NCBI GenBank assembly: GCA_903959905.1
Contig: CAJBYO010000029.1
Span: 1 to 64,000 of the forward strand
DNA from: an uncultured Bacteroidales bacterium
GTDB lineage: Bacteria; Bacteroidota; Bacteroidia; Bacteroidales; FEN-979
Reading direction: 5' to 3'
DNA length: 64,000 nt
Shown: one piece after another, positions 44,936 through 55,100 of the stretch
Layout of the letters: the number at the start of each line of letters is the position of its first letter
How positions within the stretch are numbered: position 1 is the first letter of the stretch
The notes under the pieces: generated by a model
Seen by the model: only the letters and a program-made list of their open reading frames with translations
What the model was told of the DNA's origin: nothing
Databases searched by the model: none
Translations under genes and position numbers: made by a program

Positions 44936-44959
44936 TCCCGCCCCCATGCTCAATCCGCC

Positions 44960-45598
44960 TCAATACGCCACCACCAACATATATTCCCCCACTGTCCTCA
45001 CAAAAAGCGAGTAATCTGACGCACTTCCGTTTATACTCAAAGTTGCACCGCAAATCTGATCGGTATGGCAAAGGTAATCAAACGGATGAATATGTATGTC
45101 ATTTCGGAAATCAACATCCGGATTCCCGTTTATTTTGTAAAGCGCTTCCTTGCCGCACCAATATAGGTACAACTGTTCAAGGCGGTTTTCATGCCCGATG
45201 GCGGCCAGTTCATCTGCATGCAGGAAGCGTTCTTTGACCCTTTCGACACGGTCTTTCATCTTCTCAATGTCTATTCCTGCGGGTTTATTGCTGCTGACTA
45301 CTGCGGCCGCATAATCACCGGCATGGGAAAAGGAGATGTGGCGGCTGCCCGAATCCAGTCCCGGCTTGCCGTTACGGTCATATATTACAGCAGCAGGAAA
45401 CGGTTTCAGCAGATGTTGCAGAAGAGCCCTGCAGCCGAGCCATTGTCTTTTACGCAAATCATGGCGGAATGTGTCAAAAGCAGTTCGTTCTGAATCACTT
45501 AAATTTACCTGCGAAAGGAGTTCCCCGGAGGTTTCCGTGATATGCCAGATCCCGGCATGGATTCCTTCGGCAGGGTGTATTTCCAGGAAAAAAGGCAT
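44960..45598 (-). CDS. 4'-phosphopantetheinyl transferase superfamily protein
   Basis: A 212-residue enzyme of the Sfp/HetI type that transfers phosphopantetheine from CoA to a carrier-protein serine. The Mg/CoA motif AGIDIEKMKDRV and the second motif YWCGKEALYKI are complete, and HISFSHAGDYAAAVVS is the typical central strand. The carrier protein is not in this window. The gene is divergent from ahcY, and the two -7 boxes lie in a shared, near-symmetrical region. Confidence 0.92.
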   Translation of the reverse strand: MPFFLEIHPAEGIHAGIWHITETSGELLSQVNLSDSERTAFDTFRHDLRKRQWLGCRALLQHLLKPFPAAVIYDRNGKPGLDSGSRHISFSHAGDYAAAVVSSNKPAGIDIEKMKDRVERVKERFLHADELAAIGHENRLEQLYLYWCGKEALYKINGNPDVDFRNDIHIHPFDYLCHTDQICGATLSINGSASDYSLFVRTVGEYMLVVAY

Positions 45599-45628
45599 TT
45601 ATTTGCAGTGATTTTTCAGATTCAGTCA

Positions 45629-45677
45629 CAAAAATACGATATTATATAAGGATATATCCGTTTTTTACCTACTTTTG
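45629..45677. promoter_or_regulatory. Divergent promoter pair (PPTase / ahcY) within an inverted repeat
   Basis: TATTTTTG on the minus strand (45629-45636) and TACTTTTG on the plus strand (45670-45677) are both followed by TGA, forming TCACAAAA...TTTTGTGA. The centre contains GGATATATCC. No TTG is found at -33 for either. Confidence 0.5.
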
Positions 45678-45787
45678 TGATCCAATTCATACACAAACAC
45701 GACATTACGTCAAAATATATACTGATCAGTCAGTTCACGGATCACCAGACAAATCAAATCTAAGAATCACTACAAACTTCTTGAACA

Positions 45788-47209
45788 ATGGAAAACACTG
45801 CAATGTCATCAAACATGAAATATAAGGTAGCAGATATGTCCCTGGCCGAATGGGGAAGAAAAGAGATAGAAATTGCTGAAAAAGAGATGCCGGGCCTCAT
45901 GGCGATCCGCAGGAAGTATTCTGTTGAGAAGCCGCTGAAGGGCGCACGCATCAGCGGATCTCTCCACATGACTATTCAGACGGCCGTTCTGATTGAAACC
46001 CTGATCGAACTGGGTGCAGATGTGCGCTGGGCCAGCTGCAATATTTTTTCAACCCAGGATCATGCTGCGGCAGCCATTGCAGCAAAAGGAATCCCCGTGT
46101 TTGCCTGGAAAGGCGAGACCCTTGATGAATACTGGTGGTGTACGCATATGGCCCTCTGTTTTCCTGAAGGAAAAGGCCCGAATCTCATCGTTGACGATGG
46201 GGGAGATGCAACCATGATGATCCATAAAGGATTTGAAATTGAAAAGAACCCGGGACTGTTGAACACGGTTGTTGACAATGCAGACGAAAAGGCATTCATG
46301 AAACAGCTCCAGGAAATTTATGTTGAGGATAAAACCCGCTGGACCCGCACTGTTGCCGAATGGAAAGGTGTTTCTGAAGAGACCACCACCGGCGTTCACA
46401 GGCTTTACCAGATGCAGGAAAAGGGTGCGCTGCTCGTACCTGCCATCAATGTGAATGATTCTGTGACCAAATCCAAATTTGATAACCTCTACGGATGTCG
46501 CGAGTCATTGGCCGACGGTATCAAACGTGCCACTGACGTGATGATTGCAGGCAAAGTGGTGGTGGTACTGGGCTATGGCGACGTTGGCAAAGGCTGTGCG
46601 CATTCGATGCGCTCATACGGTGCCCGCGTGATCGTGACCGAGATTGATCCGATCTGTGCGCTGCAGGCAGCCATGGAGGGATTTGAAGTAAGTACCATTG
46701 AAGACGCACTTCCTGAGGGTAACATCTATGTGACCACCACCGGAAACAAGGATGTGATCACAGCTGTTCACCTGTCACAGATGAAAGATCAGGCCATTAT
46801 CTGCAACATCGGGCATTTTGACAATGAGATCCAGGTGGAACAGCTTACCAACTGGCCCGGCATTAAAACCGTAAACATCAAACCGCAGGTTGATAAATAT
46901 ATCTATCCTGACGGAAGGGCCATCTACCTGCTGGCAGAAGGCCGCCTTGTGAACCTCGGCTGTGCCACAGGCCACCCGTCTTTTGTGATGTCGAATTCAT
47001 TCACCAACCAGACCCTTGCCCAGCTTGACCTCTGGCAGCATAACTACGAGGTGAATGTTTACCGTTTGCCCAAACGCCTTGACGAAGAAGTAGCCAGGCT
47101 CCACCTTGAGCAGATCGGCGTTAAATTAACAAAACTCACAAAGGAACAGGCAGAGTATCTGAGTGTGAATGTTGACGGGCCCTATAAGCCGGAACATTAC
47201 AGGTATTAG
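45788..47209 (+). CDS. ahcY: Adenosylhomocysteinase (S-adenosyl-L-homocysteine hydrolase)
   Basis: A 473-residue NAD-dependent enzyme that splits S-adenosylhomocysteine into adenosine and homocysteine. It has [17 protein letters not shown], the cofactor loop [25 protein letters not shown] and the C-terminal [11 protein letters not shown], whose Lys and Tyr reach the neighbouring NAD site. It feeds homocysteine to MetH, encoded nearby on the other strand. The leader of about 100 nt shows no recognised riboswitch. A strong terminator follows. Confidence 0.97.
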   Translation: MENTAMSSNMKYKVADMSLAEWGRKEIEIAEKEMPGLMAIRRKYSVEKPLKGARISGSLHMTIQTAVLIETLIELGADVRWASCNIFSTQDHAAAAIAAKGIPVFAWKGETLDEYWWCTHMALCFPEGKGPNLIVDDGGDATMMIHKGFEIEKNPGLLNTVVDNADEKAFMKQLQEIYVEDKTRWTRTVAEWKGVSEETTTGVHRLYQMQEKGALLVPAINVNDSVTKSKFDNLYGCRESLADGIKRATDVMIAGKVVVVLGYGDVGKGCAHSMRSYGARVIVTEIDPICALQAAMEGFEVSTIEDALPEGNIYVTTTGNKDVITAVHLSQMKDQAIICNIGHFDNEIQVEQLTNWPGIKTVNIKPQVDKYIYPDGRAIYLLAEGRLVNLGCATGHPSFVMSNSFTNQTLAQLDLWQHNYEVNVYRLPKRLDEEVARLHLEQIGVKLTKLTKEQAEYLSVNVDGPYKPEHYRY

Positions 47210-47242
47210 AAAATGGTAAAAAGGTAAAATGGTAAAATTGTG

Positions 47243-47280
47243 AAAACGGGACCAATAAACCTGGTCCCGTTTTTTATTTT
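47243..47280 (+). terminator. Terminator of ahcY
   Basis: AAAACGGGACCA pairs with TGGTCCCGTTTT around a short loop, followed by TTTATTTT. Confidence 0.9.
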
Positions 47281-47343
47281 GTCCGCTTGTCCGCCTGTCC
47301 GCTCGTCCGCTCGCTCACCCGTCAGCCTGCTCACCCGCTCACC
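47280..47343. repeat. 8-bp TGTCCGCT/CGCTCACC repeat, eight units
   Basis: Eight exact octamers in tandem: TGTCCGCT, TGTCCGCC, TGTCCGCT, CGTCCGCT, CGCTCACC, CGTCAGCC, TGCTCACC, CGCTCACC. The array fills the whole space between the ahcY terminator and the TAG stop of the convergent Rieske-like gene. Confidence 0.85.
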
Positions 47344-47789
47344 TAATTCGAAATATACAGCATCACCCCATCATAAATAGTCGAATACTGCTTCAGCGGA
47401 TACCGCGACGGCCCTTCATAAGGTGTTCCGTCAACCATGATGAATTTGGACCCGCATACCGGGCAGTAACATGTAATCCCGGATTTGTCAACCCGAACCT
47501 GGGCGCCTTCTGTTCCCGGATCATAAGGGCAGGCCCGCTCAAACGCTGCAAATTCGTTCACCGATTTCCTGAAGATGAGGATGCCGTTATACCCGCCGGT
47601 TACGGTTTCCCATCCGTTTACAGCATTTAAGTTCAGATATTGTGTCCCGTTCGGGTCAATATGGAAATTCACATAAACATAGGGGATGTCATTTGGAGCG
47701 GTCTCCTTCTTGCAGGATGAAGAACCCATCATGAAAACGGCGGCGATCAGCCATACCCTAACAAATATTCTGGAACAGTGTTTTATCAT
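47343..47789 (-). CDS. Rieske-like lipoprotein with cysteine-only ligands
   Basis: A 148-residue lipoprotein (signal ending MGSSSCKK, lipobox cysteine about residue 26). The fold resembles a Rieske domain: ACPYD in place of the CxH loop, then TCYCPVCGSKFIMVDGTPYEGPSRYPL where CxxH would be expected. Both histidine ligands of a Rieske [2Fe-2S] cluster are replaced (Tyr/Asp and Cys). The four cysteines CP..., CYCPVC could bind zinc or a rubredoxin- or ferredoxin-like centre. It probably sits on the outer membrane facing the periplasm. The function is unknown. Confidence 0.7.
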   Translation of the reverse strand: MIKHCSRIFVRVWLIAAVFMMGSSSCKKETAPNDIPYVYVNFHIDPNGTQYLNLNAVNGWETVTGGYNGILIFRKSVNEFAAFERACPYDPGTEGAQVRVDKSGITCYCPVCGSKFIMVDGTPYEGPSRYPLKQYSTIYDGVMLYISN

Positions 47790-47843
47790 TATACAAATTT
47801 CGTAAATTTAACGTTCAGTTCTATGTAATATTGTCATAAATCC

Positions 47844-47851
47844 TATTTTTG
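47844..47851 (+). promoter_or_regulatory. -7 box of the small basic protein gene
   Basis: TATTTTTG on the plus strand. If used, transcription starts near 47858, which places the true start codon at ATG 47879 or 47885 rather than at the earlier in-frame candidates. Confidence 0.45.
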
Positions 47852-47878
47852 ATCCGGATGCAAACTAGTTTTAATGCA

Positions 47879-48136
47879 ATGATCATGAGCACTGTCAGAT
47901 GGATTATTTGTATTTTTGTAATGGTGTCTGTCCCCATGCAGGGTGCATCCATGCCCCAGGAGGCAAAGGTAAACCAGAAAAAAATTGAACGGGAAAGGAC
48001 CAAAAAGAAAAAACAGGCCATGAAGGAATACAACAACGCCGTCAAACACCATAACAAAATACAGTCCAAATCAACCCGTTCTAACATGAAAAGGACAAAA
48101 AAAGAGTCGAGAAATCGGACTCCGTCTGTGCATTGA
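47879..48136 (+). CDS. Small basic exported protein (about 85 aa)
   Basis: A hydrophobic start (TVRWIICIFVMVSVPMQGAS) is followed by a strongly basic helix: VNQKKIERERTKKKKQAMKE, then AVKHHNKIQSKSTRSNMKRTKKESR. The mature part is about one third Lys and Arg. Similar short Lys-rich exported proteins are common in Bacteroidota (general recollection), with no known function. The ATG at 47858 is also possible, giving seven more residues. The opposite strand is also open here, but that frame has no coding character. Confidence 0.6.
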   Translation: MIMSTVRWIICIFVMVSVPMQGASMPQEAKVNQKKIERERTKKKKQAMKEYNNAVKHHNKIQSKSTRSNMKRTKKESRNRTPSVH

Positions 48137-48330
48137 AGAAGCCGGTTTTACCTCTGCTTTTTTCCGGTTGGCCGATCGTTTAAAGCAGTTTGTATATTAG
48201 ACTTCCGACTAATTTAGAATGGTTATATATTTGATTAGGGGTTCAAATAATTTTCTGTTTGATTTTAAATAATTATTACATTTACCGCCTTTTATAAGCG
48301 CAATCATAATCTAACATAAAATTGTATGGT

Positions 48331-51300
48331 ATGTTAAGAAATTTACTGTTTACTATTGGTTTTGTACTGGCAACAAGTGTGTTGGTGTTTTCACAAACAG
48401 GGTCAGGAACACTGAAGGGAAAAATTATTGACAAGGCGACCAAAGAACCGATCTCCTTTGCCAATGTGGTGGCAGAAGTGGGGGGTGTCCAGATTGGAGG
48501 TTCCACCTCCGATTTTGATGGCAATTTCACCATCAAGCCGATCCCTCCCGGTAAGGTTGACCTCAAGGCAAGTTTTGTTGGCTACAAGCCCTTTATGTAC
48601 AGGGGGATTTATGTATCACCTGACAAGATCACCTTCCAGAATGTTGAACTGGAAGCATCTACGACTACCCTTAATGAAATTGAGGTGGTTGATTACAAGG
48701 TGCCTCTGATCTCCAAGGACCAGACAACATCCGGTGGTACAGTAACATCTGAAGAAATTTCTAAAATGGCCAACAAATCGGCCGGTGCCGTGGCAACCAC
48801 AGTGGGTGGTGTGTCAACGGATGCGAACGGCAACATCACGAGTATGCGTGGCCAGCGTGCATCAGGTACAGTTTATTTTATTGACGGTATCCGTGTAACA
48901 GGAAGTAACTCCCTGCCGCAAAGCGCGATTGAGCAGGTTGAAGTTATCCTCGGGGGTACCCCTGCAGCCTACGGCGACGCAACCGGCGGTATTATCAACG
49001 TTACAACCAAAGGCCCTTCAAAGGCTTTCTCCGGCGGTGTCGACCTCCAAACGTCACAGTATCTTGATGCTTTCGGTTATAACCGTCTTGGTGTCAATTT
49101 TACCGGACCGCTGGTATCCAAAAAGGATACAGTACGCGGTTATAAAACGCCTATCATGGGTTTCTTCCTTGCCGGTGACTTTATCTACCAGAAGGATGGA
49201 GCTCCTGCAGCTTTCCCGCTCTACAAGGTGAAGGATGATGTGAGAAATAGCCTGAATACGGCTCCGTTGCGTTTATACGGCCTCAGCAATGCTGTATTCT
49301 ATAACTCTGAGTTCCTGACGTATGATCAGCTGGAGAAAACCAAGACCACCCTCAATTCTGCCGGAACAAACATCAATGTTTCAGGAAAACTTGATTTCCG
49401 TGTAGCCCCTACCATCAACATCTCCTTTGGCGGTACTTTCAACTGGCAGGACAGCAGGAATTTCAGCTATGCCAATGCCATGATGAACTGGGACAACAAC
49501 TCACATTCAAATTTACTTGAATGGCGTGTGAACGGACGCTTTACACAGCGCTTCCCGGCGGCTCCCGACAGCAAGAGTTTTGTAAAGAACATCTATTACT
49601 CCATCGGCGCCGACTTTACCCGGAGAAGTTCTAAAACCGAAGATGCCGAGCATAAGGCTAACTTTTTTGAGTACGGATACATCGGAAGCTTTTCCACTCA
49701 TACCATCCGGGCCTATACCCCTGCACTTGCCTATGACTCTGTCCTTCAGCAATGGGGCCATCTCCAGAACGGAACCCGCGATACCATCGTCATTTTCAAC
49801 AGGTCTGAATTAAACCCTGAATCAGCTAACTGGACAGAACAGTATTACGGACTGTTTGACGACCCGACAGGGCATTATCAGAATATTGATGAGATTATTT
49901 CAGGTAAAGGCCTTGTTAACGGTATGGAACCGACTGCCCCATACGGTGGCCTTAACGGATCTATCGCCGCCATCGGTAACAGGCCAAACGGATACAGCGA
50001 AAATGCATTTGACCAGGTTGCTGTGAATGCTTCATTTGCAGCCGACTTCGGAAATCACGAAATCCAGCTTGGATTGCAATACCAGCAGCGGAAGAGTTCA
50101 GGTTATACAAATGTTGGCGTCCAGCTTTGGGACCGTATGCGCGGCCTTGTGAATGCCCAGCTTAAAGACCTTGACCTGGCTAACCCCCAGCCGATCTACC
50201 GCAACGGTGTGTTCATGGATACGATCAACTATTACCGTAACTATGTACCAACCCTGCAGCAGAACTTTGATATCAACCTCCGCAAGAAACTTGGTCTGCC
50301 TGTTGACGGAACCGACTGGATTGATATGTATTCCTACGACTTTTCAAAAAACACCATCAACTATTACGACAAGAACATGGAGCTTCACACCCTTTCCACC
50401 GCAGGCCCCATGCTTTCAATGGATATGTTCAGCGCGGATGAAGTGCTGCACGACGGTGCCCCGATTGTTGGTTACTACGGCTATGATTACATGGGTAACA
50501 AAACGAAAGGCAGTGTCAGCTTTGACGATTTCTTCACACAGAGAGATGCAAACGGAAATCTGACCCGGGCCATCGGACCTTACCAGCCAATTTATATTGC
50601 CGGTTATATCCAGGATAAATTCGCTTTCAAGGATCTCATCTTCAACATCGGTGTCAGGGTTGACCGCTTCGATGCAAACCAGCCTGTACTGAAAGATCCT
50701 TACCTGTTCTATCCTGCCAAAACCGTTGGAGAAGTTTCCCAGCTCAATGGAACATCGATCGGGCATCCTACCACCATGGGAAGCAACTATGTAGTGTATG
50801 TTGACGATGCACAAAACCCCACGCTCATTACCGGTTACCGCAACGATAACGTTTGGTATAATTCTGAGGGAAGCACCATCACTGACCCTGCCCGCGTACT
50901 TGACCGTGGAAACGGTGTTCAGCCTTACCTGGTTGATCCGTCCAATAAAACTGTCCAGGCCAATGTGTTTGAGGATTATGACCCCCAGACAAACTGGATG
51001 CCACGTATCTCCTTCTCTTTCCCGATCAGTGATGATGCGTTGTTCTATGCCCACTACGACATTCTTACACAGCGTCCTTCATCTGCAGAAGTTCAGATTC
51101 AACCGATCAGCTATTACTTCATCGGTGTTACCGGTTCATCGGGAACCATCAACAACCCGAACCTGAAACCGGAAAAAACCATTGACTATGAGTTGGGATT
51201 CCAGCAGAAGATAAACAATTCATCCTCCCTCAAACTGGCGGTGTTCTATCGTGAAATGCGCGACCAGATTCAGCAGTACCGTTTGACCGGAGCCTACCCC

Positions 51301-52056
51301 AAAACTTACTACTCCTATACCAATATTGACTTTGGTACCGTAAAAGGTCTTACCCTTACCTATGACCTTCGCCGGTCGGGCAATGCAAGGCTTCGTTTCA
51401 ACTATACCCTGCAGTTTGCAGACGGTACAGGTTCAGACCCGGATGCTGCAGGAACAATTATCCGTTCAGACCAGCCAAACCTCCGTACCCTGAATCCTTT
51501 GAATTTTGACCGCCGCCACCAGTTCAACATCAGCTTTGACTACCGCTGGGGTGGAGGAAAAGATTACAACGGACCGGTGATCAACCGCAACAAGAGCGGC
51601 AAAGCCCCGGTGCAGATACTTTCCAACCTCGGTGCAAACGTAACACTGACCGGGGGATCCGGTACACCATATACGCAAACCAGCAAAATTCTGCCTTATG
51701 GCGCCATGGGCCCGATCAAAGGAAGCATCAACGGTGCCCGTTTACCTTGGCAGTTCCTGATCAGCGCCCGTTTTGACAAAGATTTCAATTTTGCACTCAG
51801 CAAGAAAAATGAGGGTACGATCAATGTTTACATTGAATTTGCAAACCTTTTAAACACACAGAATGTAACTGCTGTTTATCCTGCAACAGGAAGTTCATCA
51901 GACGATGGGTTCCTTACAGCACCGGAATGGCAGAATGCTATCAGCCAGCAGGTTGATCCGCAGTCTTTCCGTGATCTTTACTCAATCCAGATGAATAATC
52001 CTTACCGTTACAGTTCACCTCGGACCATCAGATTGGGTGTAATGTTCAACTTCTAA
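48331..52056 (+). CDS. TonB-dependent receptor with carboxypeptidase-regulatory-like N-domain
   Basis: A 1241-residue outer-membrane protein. After a signal peptide (LRNLLFTIGFVLATSVLVFS) comes a CarboxypepD_reg-like Ig domain (GTLKGKIIDKATKEPISFANV, about 20-105). The plug follows (DQTTSGGTVTSEEISKMANKS to GIINVTTKGPS), then a long barrel ending in the aromatic RTIRLGVMFNF. Such proteins import ligands bound at the surface or, in some Bacteroidota clusters, assist surface-protein assembly. There is no SusD partner. Instead it is followed by a giant exported protein and a PorV-like protein. The gene starts at ATG 48331; the upstream in-frame TTG is less likely. A possible TATATTTG box is at 48226. 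Confidence 0.92.
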   Translation: MLRNLLFTIGFVLATSVLVFSQTGSGTLKGKIIDKATKEPISFANVVAEVGGVQIGGSTSDFDGNFTIKPIPPGKVDLKASFVGYKPFMYRGIYVSPDKITFQNVELEASTTTLNEIEVVDYKVPLISKDQTTSGGTVTSEEISKMANKSAGAVATTVGGVSTDANGNITSMRGQRASGTVYFIDGIRVTGSNSLPQSAIEQVEVILGGTPAAYGDATGGIINVTTKGPSKAFSGGVDLQTSQYLDAFGYNRLGVNFTGPLVSKKDTVRGYKTPIMGFFLAGDFIYQKDGAPAAFPLYKVKDDVRNSLNTAPLRLYGLSNAVFYNSEFLTYDQLEKTKTTLNSAGTNINVSGKLDFRVAPTINISFGGTFNWQDSRNFSYANAMMNWDNNSHSNLLEWRVNGRFTQRFPAAPDSKSFVKNIYYSIGADFTRRSSKTEDAEHKANFFEYGYIGSFSTHTIRAYTPALAYDSVLQQWGHLQNGTRDTIVIFNRSELNPESANWTEQYYGLFDDPTGHYQNIDEIISGKGLVNGMEPTAPYGGLNGSIAAIGNRPNGYSENAFDQVAVNASFAADFGNHEIQLGLQYQQRKSSGYTNVGVQLWDRMRGLVNAQLKDLDLANPQPIYRNGVFMDTINYYRNYVPTLQQNFDINLRKKLGLPVDGTDWIDMYSYDFSKNTINYYDKNMELHTLSTAGPMLSMDMFSADEVLHDGAPIVGYYGYDYMGNKTKGSVSFDDFFTQRDANGNLTRAIGPYQPIYIAGYIQDKFAFKDLIFNIGVRVDRFDANQPVLKDPYLFYPAKTVGEVSQLNGTSIGHPTTMGSNYVVYVDDAQNPTLITGYRNDNVWYNSEGSTITDPARVLDRGNGVQPYLVDPSNKTVQANVFEDYDPQTNWMPRISFSFPISDDALFYAHYDILTQRPSSAEVQIQPISYYFIGVTGSSGTINNPNLKPEKTIDYELGFQQKINNSSSLKLAVFYREMRDQIQQYRLTGAYPKTYYSYTNIDFGTVKGLTLTYDLRRSGNARLRFNYTLQFADGTGSDPDAAGTIIRSDQPNLRTLNPLNFDRRHQFNISFDYRWGGGKDYNGPVINRNKSGKAPVQILSNLGANVTLTGGSGTPYTQTSKILPYGAMGPIKGSINGARLPWQFLISARFDKDFNFALSKKNEGTINVYIEFANLLNTQNVTAVYPATGSSSDDGFLTAPEWQNAISQQVDPQSFRDLYSIQMNNPYRYSSPRTIRLGVMFNF

Positions 52057-52112
52057 TGTGTTTGACAATGTTAAAGAGAAGAAATTCCGGTATGTTAAAA
52101 AATAATGCAACT

Positions 52113-55100
52113 ATGAAAAATATACTTCGCTTTTTAGTGATTACACTCTGTTGTATAATGGTCTCAAATGTTCTTCCTGCAGAGGAATTTCACAAGGTTA
52201 GCGGCATGAAGAGCACCAATACAATCAAGGAAACCGCAGCCGGGTGTGCCTCGGGATCTAGTTATAAGTATCTTGACATCAATAACGTCAGGACCCTTTG
52301 CTATTCCTATGGCAACGGATGGTTCCTTGAAAACGCCGAATATGAAATTCCGAAGGGATCAAAGAAAACATCCATGTTTTCTTTCTCACTCTGGATCGGT
52401 GGTATTGATGTCAATAACAATCTTAAACTTGCAGCATACCGGTATGGCCAGGGACCTACCACTGCCTCGGCCCATACGAAGAATGACTTCTGGCCCGGCC
52501 CTCTGACTGTAGACGGTACGGCCGCTATCAGTTCTGAAACCTGCGCCCAGTATGACAGGCTTTACCCGATGACCAGGATTGAAGTTCAGGAGTTCGTGGC
52601 ATGGTGGGACAACCAGGCAGAATTTCCTAATTATACCATTCCAAAATCAATTACCGACTATCCTGCCCACGGAAGCAAAGCCAAAGGACAGGCGTATTAC
52701 CTTGCACCCTTTGTGGATGTGAACGGGGACGGTAATTACGACCCGAAGCAGGGTGACTATCCTTTTTATGATCTTTCCAACAGGCTGTGCCCGGTGAACC
52801 TGAAACCTGGTGAACGCCTTGCCCGTGCAAAGATCAAGAACGGTGGCGATGCCGATACCATGGGTATCCTCGTTGACCAGGTTCTCAAGGGTGACCAGAC
52901 GCTGTGGAGTGTATATAACGATAAGGGAAGCTACCATTCAGAAACAACAGGAGAACCTATCGGGATGGAGATCAGGGCACAGTATTTTGCCTTCGCTACC
53001 AACGACGAAATCAACAACATGACATTTTATTCATATGAGCTGATCAACCGTTCAACTTATACCCTCACCGGCACCTATTTCAGCCAGTGGGTTGACCCTG
53101 ACCTCGGATATGCCAACGATGACTTTGTTGGTTGTGATGTAAACCGCGGACTCGGATATTGCTATAACGGTACACCTGTTGATGGTACCGGTCAGAGTTA
53201 TGCTTACGGCCAGCACCCTCCCGCAATCGGTGTTGACTTTTTCCAGGGCCCTTATATGGATCCCGACGGATATGACAATCCTTCCTACAAAGGAACCGGT
53301 ATTAAAGGACCGTCATTCAAGGGCAGCTGCGACATCGTGAGCCTGAACGGGTCAAAAATTTACATGAAATATGGCCCAACCGGTGTTGACTCTGCTGAAT
53401 TCATCGTTCGCTCAGAAGCCATCAACGGGGTGAATTTTGGTGACGGAATTACGGATAACGAGCGTTACGGAATGCGCCGTTTTGTTTACCATAATAACAG
53501 CAACTCCGGTGTCCCCGAGTATATGCAGGATCCTGATTATGCCCCGGAATATTATCTGTTCCTGCGCGGTATCTGGAAAGATAATTCAAAAATGATTTAC
53601 GGTGGCAACGCCCATGTTGGCTCTCCTGGCAGCCTTGGTCCTGAATGTGATTTTATGTTCCCGGGCATCACGGATATCTGCGACTGGGGTACCGGTGGCA
53701 ATCCTCCCAACGGTCCGAAAGAATGGACGGAGGTTACAGCAGGGAACAACCCTTCTGACCGTCGTTTCATGCAATCAGCCGGTCCGTTTAAACTTGAGCC
53801 GGGTGCATGTAACTATATTACCGTTGGTATTCCATGGGCACGTTCCATTTCAGGAACTGCCGAAGAATCTGTCAGATTGTTGCAGCAGGTTGACGATAAA
53901 GCACAGAGCCTGTTTGACAACTGCTTTGCTGTTTTGAACGGTCCGAACGCACCTGACATTAGCATTGAGGAACTTCCTAATTCAGTGATCATCTACCTGT
54001 CAAACCGCAAGTGGAACGATCTCGGCAACAACTTCAATGAAAAATATGCAGAAGTTGACCCGACCATCCGCAGCACCGACTCATTGTACAGGTTTGAAGG
54101 TTACCAGGTTTACCAGTTAAAAGATGCCACAGTGTCTGCTGCTGATCTTGATGATAACAACAAAGCGCGTATTGTTGCGCAGTGCGACGTACAGAACGGC
54201 GTTGGAAAACTTGTTAACTGGAACTATGACCAGAATATCGGCGGAAATTCAGGCCAGGTGATGGTGACCGGTGAAGATAAAGGTATCAGGCATTCTTTTG
54301 TGTTAACAACCGACATGTTCCCAACCAGTGAGAACAACAACAAACTGGTCAACCACAAACAATATTATTTCCTGGCTGTTGCCTACGGATATAACAACTT
54401 TAAGAAATATATCCCCACTGAACCACTGTCACTTGACGGTCAAAAGAAACCCTATCTGCGCGGCAGAAGCAACATCAAGGTTTATACGGCAATACCACAT
54501 ATCCCGCTGGGAGTTGTTGCCAATTCATCATATGGCCAGGGTCCGGTGATTACCCGTATCCAGGGCCAGGGTAACGGAGGGTTGATACTTGAACTCTCTC
54601 CGGAATCTGTCGCTGAGATCCTTGACAAACCGGCCATTGACTCTACGAAAACAAAACTCGGAGATGCTGATTATCCAATTTCCTACAAACCTACCTACCT
54701 GCCTTCACAGGGTCCGTTACAGGTGAAAGTTATTGATCCGCTGAATGTTGTAGGAGGAGATTATACAGTCAGATTTGATTCTATGGTACAGGTCAAGGTG
54801 GGCAACCCATTCACCAATACCAAGAAGATCCTCTTCGGCAAATGGACATTGACCAACAATAAAACAGGCACAACTTACCGGGCCGACACAACGACCATTT
54901 ATCAGAATGAGCAGTGTTTCCTTGACCTGGGTATCGCCCTCACTATTGTTCAGGCACCCAATGCCGGTGACTCTATCAGGGGTTCTGTTACATCAAGCAA
55001 TGGTCTCCTTTATGCTTCACCGCAGATATATGCTGACAGTTCAAAAAGATGGCTGGCAGGTGTTCCTGACAGTGATGTTCCGGAATCATCCGCGAACTGG

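Noticed and set aside
44824..44960. Cobalamin or SAM riboswitch before metH
   Set aside because: The gap is short and mostly a tandem 15-bp repeat; no B12-box-like or SAM-type conserved core was seen.
47821..48087. Minus-strand hydrophobic ORF (88 codons)
   Set aside because: It is the antisense of the Lys-rich small protein, whose AAA/AAG codons give Phe and Leu on the other strand.
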